Shown here one piece after another: positions 9,743 through 17,713 of a DNA stretch of 64,000 nt; positions within the stretch are counted from its first letter, which is position 1; the number at the start of each line of letters is the position of its first letter. The position numbers and the translations under genes were made by a program. The notes under the pieces are model-generated. The model ran no database searches, had not been told where the DNA came from, and saw only the letters and a program-made list of their open reading frames with translations. The DNA comes from Vreelandella salicampi. GTDB lineage: Bacteria; Pseudomonadota; Gammaproteobacteria; Pseudomonadales; Halomonadaceae. The stretch is from the NCBI RefSeq assembly GCF_013415105.1, contig NZ_JACCDF010000003.1:186001-250000 (forward strand), written 5' to 3'.

Positions 9743-10002
9743 GTGTCATTGCGAGGAGGCACGACGAAGCAATCCTAACCCTGCGGTGGCACCCAACCTC
9801 AACCCCAGATCGCCGCGCTTCGCTCGCGATGACACCGTGGCCGGGCAATGTGCCCGCCCCGTGTCATTGCGAGGAGTGCAACGACGAAGCAATCTCAAGC
9901 CAGCGGCGGCACTTAACCCCAACCCCAGATCGCCGCGCTTCGCTCGCGATGACACCGTGGCCGAATTGTGTCATTGCGAGGAGCCTGCGACGAAGCAATC
10001 TC
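9743..10002. repeat. Palindromic repeat cluster downstream of the heparinase gene
   Basis: The 338-bp gap between glmS and the heparinase-like gene holds no gene but five repeat units. Type A units (GTGTCATTGCGAGGAG, about four variable bases, then CGACGAAGCAATCTC) lie at 9743-9776, 9861-9896 and 9968-10002. Type B units (CCAGATCGCC, GCGCTTCGC, TCGCGATGACAC) lie at 9805-9835 and 9925-9955. Units are written on the plus strand, opposite to most copies at 31-33 kb. Spacers are also similar to each other. Frames across them read HCEE- or ARDDT-like peptides, which are artefacts of the repeat. The last unit contains the stop codon of the neighbouring gene. Confidence 0.9.
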
Positions 10003-13000
10003 ATGCCTTCTCGTCAGGCAACGAAAAATCCAGCCCCAACGCACGCTCAGGGTGTGGCTCATCAATTACTTGCGGCAAAGCAAGCGAAGCCGCTGAAGCA
10101 GTAGGGCGCGTTAACCGGCCCAAACCCTTCTCCAACGAGTAATACTCAAGCGCAAAACCGTGGTCCTTGGCCCAGCGCTCGCAAATGTCTTTCTCTTCCT
10201 GGCGGATGGTATCGTCTATCCACACTTCAGCGTTCGGGGAGAGCTTATCAGCCAAGGCAGGCAGGGCAGGGTAGCGGCTAAACAAACAGGTAGCCCCCGG
10301 CGGGCCATCCACCCAGAGTAGATCCACGTTTTCGACATCTTTCAGAAGCGATGGCGGATACCAGCGGGAAGGCTTTTCGGCATCCTCGGGGTTAAGGTGG
10401 GCGCCTTTCCATGGCGCTAAATCGCCAATGCGTAGATCTACCCAGCCCTGCAGCTGCTCCGCTTCTAGCGTGCTAAGCGTTTGCAGGCCGTAGTAGTTAC
10501 TATGCTCAATAGAAATCAGCTTGCCAGTGCCGTTCTGGCGTAAGGCATCTGTAATTACCAGTGTGGAAGCGCCGCTGCCGAATTCGACAATAATGCTGGG
10601 ATGAGTGGCCATGATGTGTGAGTGCAGGCGTAGCAACACATCCGGTGAGGTTGCCCAGCCACGCAGTGGGGGCAATTGGCCCTTAATGGCTAACCGGCGC
10701 TGAAGCCAGGAGAGACTTTCTAGCTGACTGTAGAGGCGGTTTTGGATAGTGATCACGTCCTTAGTGAACTTGCTTGCGTTGTCTTTGCTCGCTTGCAGCA
10801 GCGTCTTTTCTAGCGACTTCAGCTCGGCTGTAATGATTTCCATGGCATTCTCATTACTAGATTCTGGCATGGTGGACGTCTCTACCGTTATAGGGTACGT
10901 GTCGAAAGGCAAGCTAACGGCAGAGAATTTCTTGTCCGTTGACTTGGAAGATTGTGCAAAGCCACGCACTTGAACGGACTTACCCGCTTCATCAGACATA
11001 AGAGTAAACGTATGGGTAGCGGCGGCTTCGTACCAGCGCACTTGAGTTTTCTGACCCTCCACCAGCAGGTAGAAGGCATATTCGACGTTACCTTCTATTG
11101 CCCCTGGCAACAGCTCACAACGACCGGTCACTCGGTTGGCTGCCACCTCGGCATAGACGCGCAGTGGAATACTGCAAATGGCTTGCTTTTCGCTTGGCGT
11201 TAGGATGCGCTCAATCACATCAGCATCTGTCGTGTAACCACCCGCCCGACTGGCCGATAAAGTAACGATGTCGTCAACCCTAATGGCCGGGATAGGAAGC
11301 ATCCGTCTACGGCCCGATGACTGGAAGGTGTCACTTGGCGCGCCGTTAATGCTCAGGCTAACTTGCCAGCCGTTATTGGTCGCCGGAGCTAAGAGCTCAT
11401 CACCGTGCCGTATCGAGACTTGTAACTGATCGCGGTGAATAGCCACGTCAAGCGATGGAGGTGCTAATACCTCAGGAAGCAGGTCCACTAAGTTTAAGCG
11501 TATTTCTCCAACATACGCCTTTGTACCCGTTGCTTGAAGATCAGGTGGACTATCTGAAAAGGAAAAGCTCCACCAGTGATGGGTGAGCGAAGATGGTTGA
11601 GTCACTTGCAAGGTGCAAGGCCCACGCGAGCCACGCAGGCGGTGTTGATGGGCTAAGCTTAATGGTTGCTGACCGGATTGAATCCACAGGGTTTGATAGG
11701 TCGCGTCTTGGTAGAGCGAAACGGCGCCTTTCTGCTCGCCCCAAAACGCCTCGGCATCGCCATGCCAGTGATAGGCCACCGTGGACTCTGGCGCGGCCAC
11801 GACCGTATCGCAAACCACCACTTGTTCATGGCCCAGGCGCCATATTGCGCGGGTAGCGATTTCAACCTTCGCTTCGGCGGGGTAGCAAGCGGAAAGGTCT
11901 ACCACCGCATAGGCGCTCTGTTCCCCATGTCCACCTGAGTAAAGGAGGGATGCGGCTTTACTTGTCTGAGCAAGGCCATTGACAACCGGTGTGTTATGCG
12001 CCTCTGGACCAAGGGTAAACTCACGCTCCGAGGTCTTGAGGTACTGCTGGTAGCCGGGGTCGGTGATCCACCAGTGGCCCGCATGACCGATAAGCAAGGA
12101 CCCACTATCTGCCTGAACATGGTTCATTGGCGAGCAGCACAGTGACATCACCACGCTGATATCGTCATTCCCCAGCCCGGTGGCCAGTGTCAACGCGGCG
12201 GTGCTTTGCTGAACGGGAGAGATAGCAAGCTCATATCCACTGTCAGCGTTATCCGCTAAGGCCCGCTTTAGCTGCGCTCGTATCCATAGTGCATCGGCTC
12301 GCAGCCGTTCCACTGGTACAGCGTCTAACAGGGCTTCTCGTGAAGGGCTGAACGCCCATTGCTGAAGGCGAGCTAATGCCGACCACACAAACGGCATTTC
12401 TAGCGGCTCCACATCGCCAATCTCCGCCGATTTCCACACCTGACCAGGGCAAGCTAAACCTCGCGCTTGCTGCTCCAGGTCGAGCATTGCTGGATGAAGT
12501 ATTATCCCTTGTCTAACCGCTTTAGGCTGAGTGCTTAACCAACCCAATGCAAAGTTGTAGAGGTAGCCATCGTAGGAGATGCCTTCGGTCAAACCCTCGT
12601 GATAAAGCGCCAATCGTGCTTGATACAAATGCAAGAAACGTGAAGAAAGCCGTTTACACTCAGGATGCTCAATTGTCTCTGCTGCGTTGGCTAACGCCGC
12701 CTGAGCAATCAAGGGAATGTTGTGCAAATACTGGTGGGGTGTGGGCTTAGTAAGTAAATCTTCAGTCGAAGCCAATTCCTGTAAGGCTACGGGTACTAGT
12801 GGTATGCCTTCCTCCACCGCACGCTGCAGTGCGTCACGTAACGCCTGCTGCGTAGGCTCGGGTAGCCATTGCCATTCTTGCAATGCTGTGGTCATCAGCT
12901 GCACCGCATGACCATAGGGCAGGCCAAGCTTATCCGTCACCGTATAGCGCGGCCATTGCGCCAGTGCCTCTAAATCTCTCACACACTGCTCACGCGCCGC

Positions 13001-13237
13001 TAGATCACTCAAAAACGTAGCGGCCCCACTCAGGGCATAAAGGCGCTCTTCGAGCGCCCACAAGCACCAGATTTGCCATGGATAGACTTGAGGAAAGCCC
13101 CGAACCTGAATATCCAGCTCAGGTAGCTCCGTCACCGGCAAGGGAAGCGACCAGCGCCGACGAATGCGGTAGCAGGTGAAGTTTATGAATTTACTGAGTA
13201 TATGGCGCCCAGCGCGCTGCGAGAGCTGGTATTCCAA
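10001..13237 (-). CDS. Heparinase II/III-like lyase fused to a class I methyltransferase
   Basis: This 1078-residue protein has three parts. Residues about 1-560 match the heparinase II/III (PF07940-type) polysaccharide-lyase layout: an alpha-helical N-terminus, then HVQADSGSLLIG, WWITDPGYQQY and AHNTPVVNG near residues 370-425. Residues about 570-780 look like beta-sandwich linkers. After a helical stretch, a Rossmann domain from about 865 shows IIVEFGSGASTLVI, a SIEHSNYYG strand and VDLLWVDGPPG. The start is TTG at 13237, with AGGAAA six bases upstream and no better ATG. No signal peptide is seen, unlike periplasmic lyases, so it may act on cytoplasmic or lipid-linked glycan. The TGA stop is supplied by a palindromic repeat. 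Substrate is unknown. Confidence 0.8.
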   Translation of the reverse strand: MEYQLSQRAGRHILSKFINFTCYRIRRRWSLPLPVTELPELDIQVRGFPQVYPWQIWCLWALEERLYALSGAATFLSDLAAREQCVRDLEALAQWPRYTVTDKLGLPYGHAVQLMTTALQEWQWLPEPTQQALRDALQRAVEEGIPLVPVALQELASTEDLLTKPTPHQYLHNIPLIAQAALANAAETIEHPECKRLSSRFLHLYQARLALYHEGLTEGISYDGYLYNFALGWLSTQPKAVRQGIILHPAMLDLEQQARGLACPGQVWKSAEIGDVEPLEMPFVWSALARLQQWAFSPSREALLDAVPVERLRADALWIRAQLKRALADNADSGYELAISPVQQSTAALTLATGLGNDDISVVMSLCCSPMNHVQADSGSLLIGHAGHWWITDPGYQQYLKTSEREFTLGPEAHNTPVVNGLAQTSKAASLLYSGGHGEQSAYAVVDLSACYPAEAKVEIATRAIWRLGHEQVVVCDTVVAAPESTVAYHWHGDAEAFWGEQKGAVSLYQDATYQTLWIQSGQQPLSLAHQHRLRGSRGPCTLQVTQPSSLTHHWWSFSFSDSPPDLQATGTKAYVGEIRLNLVDLLPEVLAPPSLDVAIHRDQLQVSIRHGDELLAPATNNGWQVSLSINGAPSDTFQSSGRRRMLPIPAIRVDDIVTLSASRAGGYTTDADVIERILTPSEKQAICSIPLRVYAEVAANRVTGRCELLPGAIEGNVEYAFYLLVEGQKTQVRWYEAAATHTFTLMSDEAGKSVQVRGFAQSSKSTDKKFSAVSLPFDTYPITVETSTMPESSNENAMEIITAELKSLEKTLLQASKDNASKFTKDVITIQNRLYSQLESLSWLQRRLAIKGQLPPLRGWATSPDVLLRLHSHIMATHPSIIVEFGSGASTLVITDALRQNGTGKLISIEHSNYYGLQTLSTLEAEQLQGWVDLRIGDLAPWKGAHLNPEDAEKPSRWYPPSLLKDVENVDLLWVDGPPGATCLFSRYPALPALADKLSPNAEVWIDDTIRQEEKDICERWAKDHGFALEYYSLEKGLGRLTRPTASAASLALPQVIDEPHPERALGLDFSLPDEKA

Positions 13238-13820
13238 ATTATATTTCCTATTGAGCCAAAGTCTTACCTGCTAACACCCTCTCTCACACCCAAGCACGGC
13301 GGATGTCATCATGGCTAGCCAGCTCGTTCGGGACGGTAACAAGCGGGTATACGGGTATACCGGCTTGTGGACGTACCTTGACGAAGAGAAAGAGGACCCA
13401 GACTCCCATTGCTGCCTTGCCGCCAAGCGCGGTGCGATCAAAAAGATGAACGATAGTCTCATGAAGACGTTGCTGCTGGCGTTCGAAAAGGCCAAGGCCA
13501 GCATCCATTTCATGTCATCAAGAATCTCTTTGGCTAACGGAAGGTGTGCTACAAGGGATCGCCCATGAACCAGACACAGATGTCCAGCCTGTTTGGACTC
13601 GGTAACCTGGTGATAGCGAGACGACGATGCGAGTGACGTGTTGATAGGAGTAGTGTGTCTTAAATCTGGCCTAGTAGCCGGATAGTTCGTTTGCCAGGGA
13701 AAAGGCTACCCGTGGTGGTCAGAAATTAACCACTGAGACGCGAGGTTTGCTGCGCTGAGCGCTAACGTCCTTCGGTACCTGTTTGATCAGCGGTCACTTA
13801 ATTAAAGGTTATTTGAATAA
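13238..13820. other. Gene-free stretch at the left border of the AT-rich island
   Basis: No gene is supported in these 583 bases. Two opposed frames exist (plus 13311-13568, 85 residues; minus 13284-13508), and neither resembles a family I know. A plus-strand 23-codon frame at 13566-13637 has AAGGGA before its ATG but no recognisable product. The stretch may be debris from island insertion, since base composition changes here between the heparinase gene and galE. No inverted repeats, transposase remnant or tRNA were seen. Confidence 0.4.
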
Positions 13821-14849
13821 CTATTCATTTGTCTTATAGCCTTCAGGGTTTTGACATTGCCAACGCCAAGCATCCGCCATCATCGTGTCGATGCCTCGCA
13901 TGGCCTGCCAACCCAACTCACGTCTTGCCTTGCTCGGGTCAGCCCAACACTGGGCGATATCGCCCAGACGGCGTGGGCCAATAGAAAAAGGAACGGTGCG
14001 ACCTGATGCACACTCAAATGCACGCACAGCCTCCAACACTGAGTAACCTTGGCCTGTACCTAGGTTCCAAACGCTGAGACCAGCACGTCTCTCTAAGGCC
14101 TTGAGGGCAAGCAAGTGTCCTTGAGCCAAGTCAACCACATGAATATAGTCACGCACACCTGTGCCATCTTTTGTGGGGTAATCACCACCAAACACTGGCA
14201 AGAAATCACGCTTACCGATAGCTACCTGGCTAATATAGGGAAATAAGTTATTAGGCGTCCCCATGGAGTCTTCACCAATCATCCCACTTTCATGGGCTCC
14301 AACCGGGTTAAAATATCGCATAAGTGCGCACGCCCAGCGGGAATCAGAAGCAGAAATGTCACGTAACATCTCTTCTACTATCAGCTTTGAACGGCCATAT
14401 GGATTTGTGGGAGAAGCAGTAGGTGAATCCTCACTAATTGGCATTTCCTCGGGCTCTCCATATACAGTAGCCGAGGAACTGAAAACCAAGTTAAAAACAC
14501 CTGCTGATGCCATTGCCTCGCAAAGGTTTATACTACCCACCACATTATTATTGTAGTAAGATAATGGTTTCTCGCAACTCTCTCCTACTGCTTTAAGACC
14601 GGCAAAGTGAAGTACAGCAGTAATTTTATTTTCGAGAAAAATTTTGTCCAGCAAGTCTCGATCACGGATATCTCCTTCATAAAACTTAGGCGCTTTACCG
14701 CAAATTTTTTCAACGCGCCTAAGTGATTCAAATGTGCTGTTAATAAGGCTATCCAACACTACCACTTCATAACCTGCCTGCAGTAGACACAATGTTGTAT
14801 GGGAGCCAATATAGCCAGTACCACCGGTAACAAAAACTAAGCTATTCAT
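13821..14849 (-). CDS. galE: UDP-glucose 4-epimerase
   Basis: GalE interconverts UDP-glucose and UDP-galactose (some members also the N-acetyl forms). The 342-residue product begins with the NAD loop VTGGTGYIGSH, has LHFAGLKAVGES, the catalytic Ser in SSSATVYG and the Tyr/Lys pair in NPYGRSK, and ends with the NLGTGQGYSVLE substrate region. AGGTAG precedes the ATG. It is AT-rich compared with manC or glmS (by hand 21 G+C of 60 at 14521-14580), which places it in the low-GC island with the next genes. It is likely to supply Gal or GalNAc donors for transferases of this locus. Confidence 0.95.
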   Translation of the reverse strand: MNSLVFVTGGTGYIGSHTTLCLLQAGYEVVVLDSLINSTFESLRRVEKICGKAPKFYEGDIRDRDLLDKIFLENKITAVLHFAGLKAVGESCEKPLSYYNNNVVGSINLCEAMASAGVFNLVFSSSATVYGEPEEMPISEDSPTASPTNPYGRSKLIVEEMLRDISASDSRWACALMRYFNPVGAHESGMIGEDSMGTPNNLFPYISQVAIGKRDFLPVFGGDYPTKDGTGVRDYIHVVDLAQGHLLALKALERRAGLSVWNLGTGQGYSVLEAVRAFECASGRTVPFSIGPRRLGDIAQCWADPSKARRELGWQAMRGIDTMMADAWRWQCQNPEGYKTNE

Positions 14850-14955
14850 TTTACGTCTACCTAAAAAGAAGTCTTAATATACTCAAAGAAAAAAGCTTGT
14901 TGATTAGCCTTAAATGAAAATTATAAAAAAATGCGGAACGCAAGCGTCCACAAAA

Positions 14956-16605
14956 TCAGGTGTGAGACCAAGCACCTGAATAAAAGTAGTCAGCTAAAAG
15001 AAAGTTACAAAGGATTTCTTGGTGCTGCCGATAAGGCCAAGTAAATTGGAGATTTCTCAGATAGGCTAGTTCAGGAAAATCACGGAAAAAAGTATCGAAC
15101 AACTTATTATTAAGAATTTCAGCACTTGTCGAAGTCTTGTCTGAATCACCCAAAGCATCCCAATGAGAAAGGTCAGGAGCAATCGAATGCTCGCGCTGAA
15201 TCTGCTCAACCTTTCTAGCTGAGAAACTATAGCCATCAAAACAATTTATTTCAGGAACCCAATCAAATTCTCTGTAACGTGGAATTCTTCTTCCTTCATA
15301 AGGAAACAAGCCAAAATCTAATCCTGCAATTGAGCAAATCAGATCTACACATGTAGCCCCCTCCTTATTTTCAAGGTCTGAATAAGGTGATTGCTCTGAC
15401 ACAGTAATAGCGACTGGGTCGTAAAGGATATTAAAACTGCTATCGTGAACGTTATCCGCAGCAGAATGCATACCAAAATGGGACGGACCTCGATTATTCA
15501 AATAAAATAATTGATTAACTGCTCTTTTTGAAGTTTTATATCGCCCACATTCCAAATTGTAGGTCCAGAACGGCATAGAATACTCGTTAGCTACCTTGTA
15601 GGCGCGCTCAGGCAATGCGTCAATATGAGGAAACTTTATAATAGAACCATCTTCTGGAGAAATATATGCTGAAGGAAGCTTATGTCCAATATACTCTCCA
15701 AAATAGCCACTTAATTTGCAGCCTTTAATATCAATAGGTTCATCATAGTTCATATATCCGCCATACGTGTGGAGCTTTATTCCATTGAGATCATCAATCA
15801 TCTTTATTCTATATGCAGCATTGCGAATCCCAGACCCAAAAAATCTTATCTTGCTAGTTTTCCTCAAACCAAACTTATCTGCAAGATCCTCAAAACATAG
15901 TCTATCTTGAGAGTCCAGGCCAAAACTATAGTAAAAAATATTATCGTAATTCTTAAAAGCGGCTGCTACAATTCTACAATCTAAACCCCCGGAGAGTTGG
16001 CACTCTATGTATTCAAAGCTTTCCGATATGATTTTGGCTCGCTTTTTTATATTATCTGCCAAAGTTTCTAAAGCCTCACTGTAATCAAGATCTTTTCTTG
16101 AAAGAATGTTTGTTTTATGTATGGTTAATCCTGGTCTCGAATTTTGAAATTGACTACCAATCTGAAGATTGTCAAATTGAAGCATTTTGACGCTTTTAAC
16201 AGGAGTCATGCCTCTTAGTGGAGCCTCGTAAATAAGTGAATCAAATAAGTAGTCAATATTGTATTTATCATAATAAAGCTTAGAAAGGTTAGATAACTTG
16301 TTCGATAATGCAAAAATACCATTCTGCTCGACATAGAAAACAGGGTACTGTACTAATGGATCAATTAAGACATCAATGATTCCATCTTGTAAGCCAATAC
16401 ATACAAACAAGCCTGATAGTTTCCAGTGATTTCTTTTTATATAGTCAAACTCAGTTTTAGAAATATATCTATTTTTTAGTATGCCATCATCAGTAAAGCA
16501 ATGACCGTAAATAATATATTTATTTTCAAGATTTTTCTCAGGTTTTTCAGCTCTCCAATCGTTAGTGATAAGAAAATCTTTTTGGTTTAAGTAAGATTTA
16601 AACAT
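14956..16605 (-). CDS. Asparagine-synthase-like amidotransferase lacking the glutaminase cysteine
   Basis: The 549-residue product follows the AsnB two-domain plan. The N-terminal part ends in the DPLVQYPVFYVEQNG and ALSNKLS strands typical of the class II amidotransferase fold. The C-terminal part carries the ATP-pyrophosphatase loop QLSGGLDCRIVAAAF near residue 207. Two departures are visible. The protein starts MFKSY, so the Cys2 nucleophile is absent. The usual SGG-x-D-S serine is Cys. AAGG lies six bases before the ATG. Relatives in polysaccharide loci (WbpS, WbmE) amidate uronic acids. With WecC present, amidation of ManNAcA using free ammonia is a reasonable guess. The gene is strongly AT-rich. 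Confidence 0.75.
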   Translation of the reverse strand: MFKSYLNQKDFLITNDWRAEKPEKNLENKYIIYGHCFTDDGILKNRYISKTEFDYIKRNHWKLSGLFVCIGLQDGIIDVLIDPLVQYPVFYVEQNGIFALSNKLSNLSKLYYDKYNIDYLFDSLIYEAPLRGMTPVKSVKMLQFDNLQIGSQFQNSRPGLTIHKTNILSRKDLDYSEALETLADNIKKRAKIISESFEYIECQLSGGLDCRIVAAAFKNYDNIFYYSFGLDSQDRLCFEDLADKFGLRKTSKIRFFGSGIRNAAYRIKMIDDLNGIKLHTYGGYMNYDEPIDIKGCKLSGYFGEYIGHKLPSAYISPEDGSIIKFPHIDALPERAYKVANEYSMPFWTYNLECGRYKTSKRAVNQLFYLNNRGPSHFGMHSAADNVHDSSFNILYDPVAITVSEQSPYSDLENKEGATCVDLICSIAGLDFGLFPYEGRRIPRYREFDWVPEINCFDGYSFSARKVEQIQREHSIAPDLSHWDALGDSDKTSTSAEILNNKLFDTFFRDFPELAYLRNLQFTWPYRQHQEILCNFLLADYFYSGAWSHT

Positions 16606-16662
16606 AAAGAACCTTAAAAACAGATAATTAAAATATTAAATTAAAGTCGCGGTGAGTGTTGG

Positions 16663-17658
16663 TTAAAAAATCAGTTCAATTAATTGCTTGCAAACTTTCT
16701 CAAACTCATAAACTCCTGATAAGTTATTTCTTATATTTGATGATAATGAATGATAAGCGCACTCAGACTTGAAAGAAAGTACGTACTCAGACATTTCATC
16801 AACAGTTTCGAAAACAGGATTACCATATAGTTGACTGGCGCCATCCCAGTTTCGAATCACAGGGACACAGCCGGAAGCTACCCCTTCAGCAACAGATTGA
16901 TGAGAGCCTTCAATATCGCTCATTGATAGGATAACACCAATACTTTCATACCAAGTTGCGACATCATCAGATTCCTCTTCAAATATAATGCTCCCATCTT
17001 TGACTAAGTTCTGGTAGCGTTCAAAAGTTTTATTATACCAGTTCACTTGACCAGGTCGATTTTGCATCCACGTATAATCATTAGGCGCACCACCCTTCAA
17101 AGACAAGCTATATCTAGAGTCCACACTCTTGAGATGCTTTAACAACTCAAAAGCTAAGTCGACCCTTTTTAACGCAGGAACGATACCCAGCATACCAATT
17201 TGAAATTGAGGAGAAGATGAATATTTTCCACTACCTATCTTTCGACTTGGAACGTAGTTAGGTACAAAAAAAACCTTTCCGTACAGCTCTGGATACAGTT
17301 GTATGACTCGGTTTTTTATAGCTGGAGAGATAACAATTAAAGCATCAACATTTTGCCATAAGATTTTATCTAGATACCGTGATTTCAAAACTCGAAGCTC
17401 TTGAGCGTGCAACCTCACAACCAAGCGTTTTCCAAATGGTTTAACCCTTGAAAAATGTACAGCGTTGCCAAGACTCCATTCACAGAAAATGACATCGCAA
17501 ATGTCAACTAAACTTGAGTTTACACAGTTTTCAGGTAGAGCGTGGCCCCTATAGGAGATTACTTGTGGCCACCCAATTGGCTGATAGTGGGAAAGATAAG
17601 TCACAAAATCACATATAAATTTAAGATCATGTCCAACGAAAAGAACTTTTTTATTCAT
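16663..17658 (-). CDS. GT4-like glycosyltransferase
   Basis: A 331-residue GT-B enzyme is predicted if translation begins at ATG 17658 (MNKKVLFVGHDLKF); an upstream TTG at 17685 is possible and neither has a strong ribosome site. The N-terminal Rossmann half includes VVRLHAQELR and DALIVISPAIKNRV. The C-terminal half opens with FQIGMLGIVPALKRVDLAFELL and has SMSDIEGSHQSVAEGVASG, in the position of the GT4 donor-binding motif. It should transfer a sugar from a nucleotide donor in the cytoplasm; donor and acceptor are unknown. It lies in the AT-rich island (21 G+C of 60 at 17221-17280 by hand). Confidence 0.78.
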   Translation of the reverse strand: MNKKVLFVGHDLKFICDFVTYLSHYQPIGWPQVISYRGHALPENCVNSSLVDICDVIFCEWSLGNAVHFSRVKPFGKRLVVRLHAQELRVLKSRYLDKILWQNVDALIVISPAIKNRVIQLYPELYGKVFFVPNYVPSRKIGSGKYSSSPQFQIGMLGIVPALKRVDLAFELLKHLKSVDSRYSLSLKGGAPNDYTWMQNRPGQVNWYNKTFERYQNLVKDGSIIFEEESDDVATWYESIGVILSMSDIEGSHQSVAEGVASGCVPVIRNWDGASQLYGNPVFETVDEMSEYVLSFKSECAYHSLSSNIRNNLSGVYEFEKVCKQLIELIF

Positions 17659-17713
17659 TAGGTAGAAAACTCGCGAATGTAACAAAAAGTCTTAATAAGT
17701 TTAAGTGGATTAA

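Noticed and set aside
13311..13568. Possible 85-residue gene in the gap before galE
   Set aside because: There is no recognisable domain or clear ribosome site, and an equally long frame lies opposite. Listed only as part of the gene-free stretch.
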